A stretch of 34,112 bases of DNA from an uncultured Bacteroidia bacterium (GCA_902780455.1 CACZFO010000013.1:1-34112), one strand, 5' to 3'; positions 16,205 through 23,583 are shown, numbered from the stretch's first letter. Notes: generated from the sequence alone by a model not told the origin. Made by a program: numbers and translations.

Positions 16205-17626
16205 ATGAAACAACTGGAAGATTTATTCAGGCAATATACCGGCAAAAAGGCAGTTTCATGTGAAGAACTGCCCCAGAGTGGAAGCAACCGAAGATATTTC
16301 AGACTCAAGGCAGAAGGAGTCTCGCTGATAGGTGCAATGGGAACGAGCGTAGATGAGAACAATGCCTTCATAAGCCTGGCGCATCATTTCAAGGAGGTAG
16401 GGCTTAACGTGCCTGAAGTCTATATATCTTCTCCGGATAAAGTTTATTATCTGCAAGAAGACCTTGGAACTATATCGCTTTTTGATGCAATAGCTCAGGG
16501 AAGGCAGAAAGGATCTTATTCGCAGAAGGAAGTTGCCTTGCTGAAGAAAACAATGGCATTGCTGCCAAAGTTCCAGTTTGAGGGCGGAAGAGACCTGGAC
16601 TACTCTGTCTGCTATCCGCAGCCAGAATTTGACGAAAGGAACATCTGGTTCGATTTCAACTATTTCAAGTATTGCTTCCTTAAAACCAGCGGCTTGGATT
16701 TCAGTGAGATACGCCTTCATGAAGATATGACCAGGATGGCTGCTGACCTTCTTGGCGTAATGAGGGGGAATACTTTCATGTATCGCGATTTCCAGGCTAG
16801 GAACGTGATGCTCAAGGATGGCAAGCAACCATATTTCATAGATTTCCAAGGCGGAAGGAAAGGACCTTTCTATTACGACATAGCTTCTTTTGTATGGCAG
16901 GCGCGTGCAAACTATTCAGATGAGCTGAAAGAAATCCTGATCTCAACTTACAAGAAAGAGCTCAAGAAGTATGTCATGGTTACGGATAAGGAGTTTACCC
17001 GCAATCTGCGTCTTTTTGTACTGTTCAGGACATTGCAGGTACTTGGAGCATATGGTTTCAGAGGATATTTTGAGAAAAAACCTCACTTCTTGCAGAGCAT
17101 TCCGTTTGCCATAGAGAATCTGAGAAAGCTGATAAAGAAACCGTTCAACGAATACCCTTATCTGCAACAGGTGCTTTCAGAACTTACCAAGATGCGCCAG
17201 CTGAAGGACCTGCGCAAGGACGTGACGCTTGAGGTGCATATTTTCTCCTTTGCCTACAAGAAAGGCATCCCGATGGATGACAGCGGGAACGGTGGCGGAT
17301 ATGTGTTTGACTGCCGTGGCCTTGAGAATCCGGGCAAATTCGAGAGGTACAAGACATTTACCGGTCTTGACGAACCTGTAATCAAGTTCCTGGAGGATGA
17401 GGGCGGAATCAAGAAATACCTTGCCAATGTTTACGACATAGTAGACCCGCACGTCAAAAGATTTGTGGAGAGAAAGTTCACACATCTGCAGGTTTGTTTC
17501 GGATGTACCGGAGGACAGCACCGTAGCGTGTACTGCGCCAGGCATCTGGCAGACCACATTGCAAAGAAGTTCAATGTTAAGGTAAAGCTTACCCACCGTG
17601 AGCTCGGTCTGGAGGAAGAGGTCTGA
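16205..17626 (+). CDS. AmgK-like sugar kinase fused to RapZ C-terminal domain
   Basis: 473 residues from MKQLEDLFRQYTGKK. Residues 1-~325 are an aminoglycoside-phosphotransferase-like kinase: YRDFQARNVMLKDG near 193-206 is the catalytic loop and YFIDFQGGRKG near 210-220 the metal-binding Asp. This matches AmgK, the anomeric MurNAc/GlcNAc kinase of cell-wall recycling. From about residue 342 comes a RapZ C-terminal domain: HIFSFAYKKGIPMDD, FDCRGLENPG, TGLDEPV and the signature CFGCTGGQHRSVYCARHLA near 430-446. In RapZ this domain senses glucosamine-6-phosphate and binds RNA; here the RapZ N-terminal P-loop part is absent. The upstream in-frame ATG at 16166 precedes the likely promoter start and is not used. 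The stop overlaps the next start (TGATG), so the kinase and nucleotidyltransferase are coupled. Confidence 0.87.
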   Translation: MKQLEDLFRQYTGKKAVSCEELPQSGSNRRYFRLKAEGVSLIGAMGTSVDENNAFISLAHHFKEVGLNVPEVYISSPDKVYYLQEDLGTISLFDAIAQGRQKGSYSQKEVALLKKTMALLPKFQFEGGRDLDYSVCYPQPEFDERNIWFDFNYFKYCFLKTSGLDFSEIRLHEDMTRMAADLLGVMRGNTFMYRDFQARNVMLKDGKQPYFIDFQGGRKGPFYYDIASFVWQARANYSDELKEILISTYKKELKKYVMVTDKEFTRNLRLFVLFRTLQVLGAYGFRGYFEKKPHFLQSIPFAIENLRKLIKKPFNEYPYLQQVLSELTKMRQLKDLRKDVTLEVHIFSFAYKKGIPMDDSGNGGGYVFDCRGLENPGKFERYKTFTGLDEPVIKFLEDEGGIKKYLANVYDIVDPHVKRFVERKFTHLQVCFGCTGGQHRSVYCARHLADHIAKKFNVKVKLTHRELGLEEEV

Positions 17627-18432
17627 TGAAAGCTCTGATATTTGCCGCCGGACTGGGTACAAGGCTCAGGCCGCTCACAGATGACAGACCAAAGGCGCTG
17701 GTAGAAGTATGCGGACGCAGCCTGCTTGAGTGGAACATCCTCAAGCTCTACTCCTATGGCTTTGCCGATATCGTGATAAATGTGCACCATTTTGGCAAAA
17801 TGGTAGAGCAGGCAGTGCAGGATTTTATGCAGAGAGAGCCTCATGAGAATCTTAAAATCAGCTTTTCAGAAGAGTTTGACCTTCTTCGCGATACCGGAGG
17901 CGGAATCCGCCATGCCCAGGAATTCCTTGAAGACGGCGAACCTTTTCTGGTGCACAACGTAGATATACTCTCAGACCTGGAACTTGATGTCTTTTATTCC
18001 TCATGCTGCCAAAAGATGAAGGAAGACCCAGAGGTTGTTTCATGCGTGCTGGTCAGCGGCAGGTATTCTGACAGAAGGCTTCTTTTTGACCGGGATATGA
18101 GGCTCAAAGGCTGGGAGAACATAGTTACGCATCAGGTAAAGTCTCCATTTGAAGACATTGTTTCGTTAGATGGAAAACCTGAGGCTTCACAAGTTTTGGA
18201 GCAAATGGGACTCATGCCATTTGCCTTTGGCGGAGTGCATGTGGTTTCTCCAAAGGTTTTTGAATTGATGGAAGCATGGGGAGAAAAATTCCCGATAGTG
18301 GATTTCTATCTCTCTAACGCTTCTTCTCACAAGATATCAGGTATATACGAAGACGGGATAGAACTGCTTGATGTGGGAAGGCTGAGCCACCTGCCTATGG
18401 CCGAAGAATTTTTAAAGAGACAATTTGAATGA
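17626..18432 (+). CDS. MurU-like sugar-1-phosphate nucleotidyltransferase
   Basis: 268 residues with the nucleotidyltransferase signature FAAGLGTRLRPLTDDRPKAL at the N-terminus and VHNVDILSDLEL as the metal-binding motif. The length and the kinase partner match MurU, which makes UDP-MurNAc from MurNAc-1-phosphate in the peptidoglycan recycling bypass. Translation is coupled to the kinase by a 1-base overlap. Other sugar substrates are possible, since the same family makes UDP-GlcNAc or dTDP-sugars. Because the pair lies directly ahead of polyene genes and the left arm encodes a GT2 enzyme, a role in supplying a sugar nucleotide to the pathway is conceivable but unproven. Confidence 0.8.
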   Translation: MKALIFAAGLGTRLRPLTDDRPKALVEVCGRSLLEWNILKLYSYGFADIVINVHHFGKMVEQAVQDFMQREPHENLKISFSEEFDLLRDTGGGIRHAQEFLEDGEPFLVHNVDILSDLELDVFYSSCCQKMKEDPEVVSCVLVSGRYSDRRLLFDRDMRLKGWENIVTHQVKSPFEDIVSLDGKPEASQVLEQMGLMPFAFGGVHVVSPKVFELMEAWGEKFPIVDFYLSNASSHKISGIYEDGIELLDVGRLSHLPMAEEFLKRQFE

Positions 18433-18454
18433 TTAATTGACATAAAAGATTAAT

Positions 18455-19183
18455 ATGAAATACGCACTAGTTACCGGTGGCTCAAGAGGTATAGGAGCCG
18501 CAATATGCAAAGAACTGGCAAGGAATGGATATCCGGTGATTATCAATTACGTGAGTCGTGAAGATGCAGCAATGGAAGTCAAGCGGGAGATTGAGGCCGA
18601 GGGCGGAAAGGCTGAGCTTCTGAAGTTTGATGTTGCAGATCATAAGGCTGCAGATCAGGTAATTGACGGATGGATTTCATCTCATCCTGATGATTATATA
18701 GCAGTTCTGGTAAACAATGCAGGAATTCGCCGGGACGGCCTTATGATGTGGATGGAAGACAGTGACTGGTATGATGTCATCAACATCCATCTCAACGGCT
18801 TCTTCCATGTTACACGCAAACTCATTACTCCTATGGCCAAGAAAAAATGGGGCCGTGTAATCAGCGTGGCTTCTCTTTCAGGCATTAAGGGAATGCCGGG
18901 ACAGACAAATTATTCTGCAGCCAAGGGCGGCATTATAGCAGCAACAAAGGCTCTGGCCCTGGAGGTGGCAAAGCGAAGGGTTACCGTCAATGCTGTAGCT
19001 CCGGGCTTTGTAGAAACCGATATGACCAAGGAACTAGACCAGAATACGTTGCGTGAGACCATTCCTGCAGGAAGGTTCGGAACTGCTGAAGAAGTGGCCG
19101 ACCTTGTTTCTTTCCTGGCTTCAGACAAGGCCTCTTACATAACAGGTCAGGTTGTTGAAATCAACGGCGGACTGAACACCTGA
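18455..19183 (+). CDS. 3-oxoacyl-ACP reductase, FabG family
   Basis: 242 residues of the short-chain dehydrogenase/reductase family. The cofactor loop TGGSRGIGAA (residues 7-16), NNAG at 87-90, Asn114, Ser140, Tyr153 and Lys157 (YSAAK) complete the catalytic tetrad, and VVEINGGL is the typical C-terminus. NADPH-dependent reduction of 3-oxoacyl-ACP is expected. It starts 22 bases after the MurU-like gene and is followed 4 bases later by an acyltransferase gene. In this cluster it fills the ApeQ ketoreductase role. Confidence 0.9.
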   Translation: MKYALVTGGSRGIGAAICKELARNGYPVIINYVSREDAAMEVKREIEAEGGKAELLKFDVADHKAADQVIDGWISSHPDDYIAVLVNNAGIRRDGLMMWMEDSDWYDVINIHLNGFFHVTRKLITPMAKKKWGRVISVASLSGIKGMPGQTNYSAAKGGIIAATKALALEVAKRRVTVNAVAPGFVETDMTKELDQNTLRETIPAGRFGTAEEVADLVSFLASDKASYITGQVVEINGGLNT

Positions 19184-19187
19184 GACA

Positions 19188-20090
19188 ATGCCGCAGTGGA
19201 AAGGAAAGACAGAAGGAGGTGAAACTAATCAGTCTCGCCTGATAGGTATCCTCAAGAGAGTGGATATCAGGGTTATTTACTGTTTCCTTCCATTTGCTGT
19301 ATTCTATTATCTGTTAGCTGCAAGGAAGAGGGCCGGGGCAATCTACCGTTATCTGAGGCACAGACAGGGCTTCTCCTTTTTCAAGGCATGCATAGGAACC
19401 TACCGGAACCATCTTCTTTTTGCTAAGTTCCTGATGGACCGCTTTTATGTATATGCCGGGCATAAGGAAAGGTTCACTGTAGATAGTTTTGAACGCGATG
19501 TGGTCGTAAAGTACTTTTCAACCGACAAGCCTCTGGTAATGGTCGGGGCTCATGTTGGAAACTTTGAGATATCATCCTATTTCTGTGGAAGACTTCCCAA
19601 GAAGCTGAATGTCCTGGCTTTTGCCGGGGAAACCCAGCAGATGCAGAAGGTCCGTTCTTCTGCAATGGAAGAAAACAACATAGAGATGATAAGCGTCAGT
19701 GAAGATATGGACCACATATTCCGCCTCAGCGATGCCATAAGGAACGGTGAGGCAATAACCTTGGCCGGAGACCGCTTCCTGACAGGCAGGAGGAATCAAA
19801 AATTCATGTTCCTTGGAAAAGAAGCTGTTTTCCCAACGGGGATATATTCCATTGCAGACAAGTACGATGCTGATGTCATTGCTTTGTTCGTACTGGGTGC
19901 TGGGAAGAACTTCCACTACAAAATACATGTGGAACAAATTACAATAGATTCTGATATAAAAGGACGTGAGGAAAGAGCAAGGGCATACGGTCAGAAATAT
20001 GTAAGCATCCTTGAGAAAGTTGTCAGGGAACATCCTCTGCAGTGGTTTAACTTCTATGATTTCTGGAATACTGAAAATGAGAACGATTGA
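19188..20090 (+). CDS. LpxL/HtrB-family acyltransferase
   Basis: 300 residues. VMVGAHVGNFEISSYF carries the HX4E motif of late lipid A acyltransferases (His122, Glu127), and TLAGDRFLTG and QWFNFYDFW near the end are family landmarks. A hydrophobic segment at about residues 28-46 would anchor it to the inner membrane. It is 4 bases downstream of the reductase and overlaps the dehydratase by 14 bases, so it is part of the polyene operon. It probably transfers an acyl group, perhaps the polyene itself, to a lipid acceptor. A generic lipid A role is less likely given the setting. Confidence 0.86.
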   Translation: MPQWKGKTEGGETNQSRLIGILKRVDIRVIYCFLPFAVFYYLLAARKRAGAIYRYLRHRQGFSFFKACIGTYRNHLLFAKFLMDRFYVYAGHKERFTVDSFERDVVVKYFSTDKPLVMVGAHVGNFEISSYFCGRLPKKLNVLAFAGETQQMQKVRSSAMEENNIEMISVSEDMDHIFRLSDAIRNGEAITLAGDRFLTGRRNQKFMFLGKEAVFPTGIYSIADKYDADVIALFVLGAGKNFHYKIHVEQITIDSDIKGREERARAYGQKYVSILEKVVREHPLQWFNFYDFWNTENEND

Positions 20091-20511
20091 CGACATAACA
20101 ACCCTTGACATCCTGACAATCCTTCCTCACAGGAAACCCTTCCTGCTGATAGACAAGCTTGTGCATTATGATCCCCAGACTACTCAGGTCAGTACTTCTT
20201 TTCAGATTACAGAAGACAGCCCATTTGTTCAAGGCGGATGCCTTCAGGCTGCAGGCATAATGGAAAACATTGCCCAAAGTTGCGCCGCCAGGATTGGCTT
20301 TTATGACTGGCTCAATGAACTCCCGGTGAAACCTGGTGTTATCGGTGCTGTCAAAGGCCTTGAAATCAAATCATTTCCCAGAGTCGGACAAACTATCACA
20401 ACATATATAACTCCCAAGGCCGAAGCTATGGGAGTGCTTCTTGCTGAAGCCACCGTTAAGACATCTGAAGGCTCTGTCATTGCAGAATGCAGCATCAAAG
20501 TTGCCGTCTGA
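20077..20511 (+). CDS. Hotdog dehydratase, ApeP-like variant
   Basis: 144 residues from MRTIDDITTLDILTILPHR. LPHRKPFLLIDKLVHYD is the standard FabZ-type N-terminus. The HFPG motif that carries the catalytic histidine of FabZ is replaced: the block reads SPFVQGGCLQAAGIMENIAQ, while Glu64 stays in place of the FabZ glutamate. This form occurs in Bacteroidetes aryl polyene/flexirubin-type clusters. It may be a dehydratase with a different base or a partner subunit for the other hotdog domain. The ATG at 20077 overlaps the acyltransferase stop by 14 bases; the longer upstream frame is inside that gene. It is the last clear gene of the right arm. Confidence 0.85.
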   Translation: MRTIDDITTLDILTILPHRKPFLLIDKLVHYDPQTTQVSTSFQITEDSPFVQGGCLQAAGIMENIAQSCAARIGFYDWLNELPVKPGVIGAVKGLEIKSFPRVGQTITTYITPKAEAMGVLLAEATVKTSEGSVIAECSIKVAV

Positions 20512-20567
20512 GCAAACTCTGTTTTTCTGTACAACGACACTCCTGAGCAGGTAACCTTTCAGCACTT

Positions 20568-20598
20568 TTTGAAAAATCTGTAAATACATCTATATTTG
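20568..20598 (+). promoter_or_regulatory. Bacteroidetes promoter TTTG-N19-TATATTTG
   Basis: TTTG at 20568-20571, exactly 19 bases, then TATATTTG at 20591-20598. Both boxes and the spacing fit the Bacteroidetes housekeeping consensus. It lies 21 bases before the ATG of the RHS-like gene at 20620 and is one of the best promoters in the window. Confidence 0.75.
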
Positions 20599-20619
20599 AT
20601 GTAATAAATAATTCATCGT

Positions 20620-21024
20620 ATGAAACGTATCTATTACCTGCTGTTCCTTATGTTTCAAGTAATACTAATTACACAGCAATCATACGCTCAATCTTCCTTC
20701 AAGTTCTATGATGACATCTCCCTTCCCCAGACCGATGCCTGGAACTTCGTAAGGCAGGGAGAGGTTTTACCATCAATGTACACAGGAACCATCAATCTCT
20801 CCGTTCCCATCTATGAATACAAAGACAAGGATTTCACCATACCCATCATAGCCACCTATTCTTCCAACGGCAACACTCCCAACCAGATACCCGGCATCCT
20901 CTGTCTCGGCTGGAACCTGGATCTTGGAGGCTGCATCACCATAGAAACCAACGGCATACCGGATTACGGTGAGAACGTGAAGCATGTCCAGGGATTCTAC
21001 ACTGCTCATGCCCAAAGATTTTGA
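20620..21024 (+). pseudogene. Truncated N-terminus of an RHS/YD-repeat protein
   Basis: 134 residues. A signal peptide (MKRIYYLLFLMFQVILITQQ, cleavage near SYAQS) is followed by the conserved N-terminal module of Bacteroidetes RHS-repeat proteins: LPQTDAWNFVRQGEVLPS, MYTGTINLSVPIYEYKDKDF, NGNTPNQIPGILCLGWNLDL and GGCITIETNGIPD. Intact members exceed 1000 residues and end in a variable toxin tip. Here the frame stops with HAQRF just after this module, and no YD repeats follow. The promoter is intact, so a short secreted product could still be made. I read it as the stump of an RHS gene whose repeat core was lost by deletion or recombination. Confidence 0.75.
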
Positions 21025-21160
21025 TACCTTCAATAGGGTAATGAAAGGAGTAAACAGTTTTGCAGTACAGGTAACCCGCTCGACAGTAAAAGTAATAGAG
21101 CTTAATGGAGTCACCGGCTTTGTTAAATATCTTAACATAATGTTTGACAAACAAGATTAA
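21008..21160 (+). pseudogene. Short frame overlapping the RHS stump; possible toxin-tail remnant
   Basis: 50 codons from ATG at 21008 in another frame, overlapping the end of the RHS stump by 17 bases. It encodes MPKDFDTFNRVMKGVNSFAV and ends NIMFDKQD. It ends 5 bases before the next gene. No family is recognisable. Position and spacing fit a surviving C-terminal tail of a recombined RHS tip, but an accidental frame is possible. Confidence 0.35.
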
Positions 21161-21165
21161 CGGCT

Positions 21166-21753
21166 ATGAAAAAGAAGATCCTCATGATAGTAACATTCCT
21201 TCTGACTCTAGCCACCAATGGTGGTCAATGTGTCACGTCCTATAGCCAAGGACTTGGCGTTCCATTATTTGAATTAGGAAAATATGATTATTATAATGGC
21301 AAATACCCCCAGGTATTCATAAACATTGATTACAAAGGTACGGTTCCTGTATTTAGCAAACCTGATGGTGGAGTACTGATTGCGAACCTGAGAAACAATC
21401 AGAAAGAAGGTATCTATTACAATTTGTTTCTCTTAAGGAAGCGCCAGGACAAGTTCCTTGCCGCCATTTTCGATGCTTCAGAAGAAGACCTATTCATAGC
21501 TTATGGATGGGTTGACAAAAAATATTTGGGGATATATTTAAAAAAAGATTACTCCCCACTACTTTTATATGATGAACCTGATATAAATTCAAAAATAAGT
21601 GAGTTATACAATTGTAACTCAAATCAAGTACTCGGTATCTCTGATTACTCAAAGAAATGGCTGAAGGTTACTATAATGATTGGAGGGGTCTTATATTCTG
21701 GTTGGATTCCAGAAGACTTTCAGTGGCCTAATGTATGGACCACATGCTGCTAG
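21166..21753 (+). CDS. Secreted SH3-like protein, immunity-protein candidate
   Basis: 195 residues with an N-terminal signal peptide (MKKKILMIVTFLLTLATNGG). The body is beta-rich, with KGTVPVFSKPDGGVLIANL resembling a bacterial SH3-like strand pattern and a second similar block near DYSPLLLYDEPDINSKI. It ends SGWIPEDFQWPNVWTTCC. Related-looking proteins sit downstream of RHS genes in Bacteroidetes, where they are suspected immunity proteins acting outside the cytoplasm; I infer this from position and do not recognise a named family. It is AT-richer than the biosynthetic genes. Confidence 0.65.
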   Translation: MKKKILMIVTFLLTLATNGGQCVTSYSQGLGVPLFELGKYDYYNGKYPQVFINIDYKGTVPVFSKPDGGVLIANLRNNQKEGIYYNLFLLRKRQDKFLAAIFDASEEDLFIAYGWVDKKYLGIYLKKDYSPLLLYDEPDINSKISELYNCNSNQVLGISDYSKKWLKVTIMIGGVLYSGWIPEDFQWPNVWTTCC

Positions 21754-21865
21754 ATTTGTTATAAGATGTAGATAACATAATTCAAAGTCAATCACTTGTA
21801 TGTATGAAAACTTCATTTCAATTAATACATAATAAGGAATCTTGTTTAGAAAGACATTACCTTAA

Positions 21866-22048
21866 CAAAATGGCAGTAGCAAGCGTTCTTGGAACGGGAT
21901 TACAATAAATGAGAGCCTAATTAAAGAAAGGGCATTGGATTTAGCGATTCCTCCAGGAGCAACCCAAAACCAGATTAAAGATATACAACAAGCTGTAGAA
22001 TATGGTAAAACAGTTGGGGTTAAAGTTAATATACATGTTTATAAATAA
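21866..22048 (+). pseudogene. C-terminal remnant of a polymorphic toxin domain
   Basis: 60 codons open after a stop at 21863-21865, with no usable ATG of their own near the start. They encode RSWNGITINESLIKERA, then LAIPPGATQNQIKDIQQAVE, then VGVKVNIHVYK. The pattern (conserved Ala-Leu, G-A-T-x-x-Q-I, YGK..GV.V.I) resembles the C-terminal ends of CDI/RHS nuclease tips. It is 17 bases upstream of an immunity-like gene, the normal tip-immunity order. Upstream of it (21754-21865) I see no continuation of the toxin frame. It is a displaced tail, not an active gene. Confidence 0.5.
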
Positions 22049-22065
22049 AGCGTCTTTCTTTAAAT

Positions 22066-22497
22066 ATGAGTAACCTAAAGCATATTGTTGGTATCTATAA
22101 AACCAAAATTGAATATAAAATACACTCTTTTTCCATAGATAGGTATGGCATTTTGTATAGTTCTCTACCCGCGTTCAGAATAGAGTTAGATACTAGTGAA
22201 GATATTATAATAGATAGTATAAAACAAGTATTAGAATCAAGTTGCATAAATATTGTAAAAAATGGTGATAATGTTTGCGGAAAAGAGTTGCTTCATTTTT
22301 TTGGGGAAAAGAGTTGGAATGCTCTTTATCGGAAATCTAGTTATTGTGAGTTATGTGTTAACACAGATTATATCTCACTTGATTTTCATGAATATTCTAG
22401 CAACGAAAAGTCTCTAATCTATAATGATGAAAGGACAAAAAAATATGATTCAAAAAAATTACTTGAGGCCATTAAAGAAATGTTAAAGTTGTTATGA
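22066..22497 (+). CDS. CdiI-like immunity protein candidate
   Basis: 143 residues, cytoplasmic, no signal peptide. It begins MSNLKHIVGIYKTKIEYKIH and ends in an amphipathic helix KKLLEAIKEMLKLL. The size, acid-rich composition and place directly behind a toxin-tail remnant fit an immunity protein for a contact-dependent nuclease tip. I do not recognise a specific family with certainty. The gene is much more AT-rich than the polyene cluster, a sign of separate origin. With the toxin body missing, it would act as an orphan immunity gene. Confidence 0.6.
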   Translation: MSNLKHIVGIYKTKIEYKIHSFSIDRYGILYSSLPAFRIELDTSEDIIIDSIKQVLESSCINIVKNGDNVCGKELLHFFGEKSWNALYRKSSYCELCVNTDYISLDFHEYSSNEKSLIYNDERTKKYDSKKLLEAIKEMLKLL

Positions 22498-22540
22498 GGC
22501 AAGCATTATATACCATGGCGCTGTACAGAGTTTTGTGTAA

Positions 22541-22944
22541 ATGACAATAACGATAAACAAAGGTCCTAAGTTTAAAACACTTGAAAACGGTGCTGCAGAT
22601 TTTTTATTAATATAGTTACAAATAGACTTACGGAAGGTCTTCTAAATAAAGGAAGTAAACATAATGTTGAACAATTACATGGCAAGTCTAGAAAATCTTC
22701 TGCAAAAGCAGAAAGATCTAAACAAAAGGCAGAAAAGCATCCTAACTCTGAGAAAAAGAAGAAGCAGTACCAAGACGATAAAAGTAAAATGAAAAAAGAC
22801 AAGAGAAAAGAAACTGCAGCCACTGTGATTCATTCTACTTTCGGACAATATCCTGAAGAAACTAGAACCGTGAGTGAAGATGCTGCCAAAGTGCTTTCAG
22901 AAGAAGAAAAGAGAAAAAATGAAGCAAAGAACAATATTAAGTAA
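22541..22944 (+). pseudogene. Frameshifted Lys-rich toxin-tail fragment
   Basis: ATG at 22541 opens TITINKGPKFKTLENGAADF and stops at 22613-22615. The -1 frame, open from 22585 to the stop at 22942-22944, continues with NIVTNRLTEGLLNKGSKHNV and a Lys-rich domain (HGKSRKSSAKAERSKQKAEK) to NEAKNNIK. The two frames join at the six-T run 22600-22605, giving a protein of about 134 residues. The basic middle suggests nucleic-acid binding. Either a one-base indel in the T run or slippage on the T-TTT-TTA heptamer would explain it. It is followed 32 bases later by a small membrane protein gene. Confidence 0.5.
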
Positions 22945-22976
22945 ATATCATAATTTTTACGAAAGAATCGTGGAAA

Positions 22977-23423
22977 ATGAATAGAAAGAAAAACAAAAGA
23001 AAAAAAATCAAACAGCAAAAGTCCACAGAGAGAACTCTTGCAAATAGATTACGTTCCTTCTTCAAAAGAGATGATTGTATATTAATTATTCTTATCGTAG
23101 TTTTTTTACCATTTTTAACAATACATTATTTTCATTTAAAAAAAGAAATGCGTGATAATTCAGTATTGTTAAAAGCAGTTGTAACGAATATGTATCACCA
23201 CAACACAGGCAGTCGTTACAAACCAACATGGAGGATTCGTTTTAATTATGAATTAGAGGGACAATTCTTCTCACATACTAATTCTATCAGTGAAAAACTA
23301 TATGATTCAATTAATATTGGTGATACAATAGAAGTTCTCGTCAGTTTGAAAAATCCCAATAGACATGCTTTCTGGATAGAAGAGAAGAATTATTTAGCGC
23401 TACCTTCACAATATCGAAAATAA
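22977..23423 (+). CDS. Small membrane-anchored protein, possible immunity partner
   Basis: 148 residues. A very basic N-terminus (MNRKKNKRKKIKQQKSTERT) is followed by one transmembrane segment at about residues 34-52 (CILIILIVVFLPFLTIHYF) and a beta-rich domain with VLLKAVVTNMYHHNTGSRYK and GDTIEVLVSLKNPNRHAFW. The helix plus OB/SH3-like domain recalls DUF3592-type proteins. Its place after a toxin-tail remnant suggests a membrane immunity protein, but this is only context. No family assignment is firm. Confidence 0.6.
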   Translation: MNRKKNKRKKIKQQKSTERTLANRLRSFFKRDDCILIILIVVFLPFLTIHYFHLKKEMRDNSVLLKAVVTNMYHHNTGSRYKPTWRIRFNYELEGQFFSHTNSISEKLYDSINIGDTIEVLVSLKNPNRHAFWIEEKNYLALPSQYRK

Positions 23424-23511
23424 AGAGTGATAGTATATAATGCTTTATTTCTCTTCTTCATATGACGGAGACAAGCTTGTGCCCTCCCCCATTTATCGTA
23501 CGGATTAAAAG

Positions 23512-23541
23512 TTGACTTATGGCCAAATTTCCGTATCTTTG
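23512..23541 (+). promoter_or_regulatory. Bacteroidetes promoter TTG-N19-TATCTTTG
   Basis: TTG at 23512-23514 (within GTTGAC) and TATCTTTG at 23534-23541, 19 bases apart, fit the Bacteroidetes consensus. It drives the nicotinate phosphoribosyltransferase gene, with a predicted leader of about 35 bases to the ATG at 23584. The next two genes follow without gaps that could hold another promoter. Confidence 0.7.
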
Positions 23542-23583
23542 GACGTTTATATAGTATCGTGTATAAATATATACAGTCAAGAT

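Noticed and set aside
21804..21908. Short ATG frame of 34 codons upstream of the toxin tail
   Set aside because: Too short, no motif, and it overlaps the tail frame; it is probably debris of the same recombination.
20512..23583. Insertion sequence or prophage as the cause of the AT-rich island
   Set aside because: No transposase, integrase or terminal inverted repeats were seen; RHS tip recombination explains the contents better.
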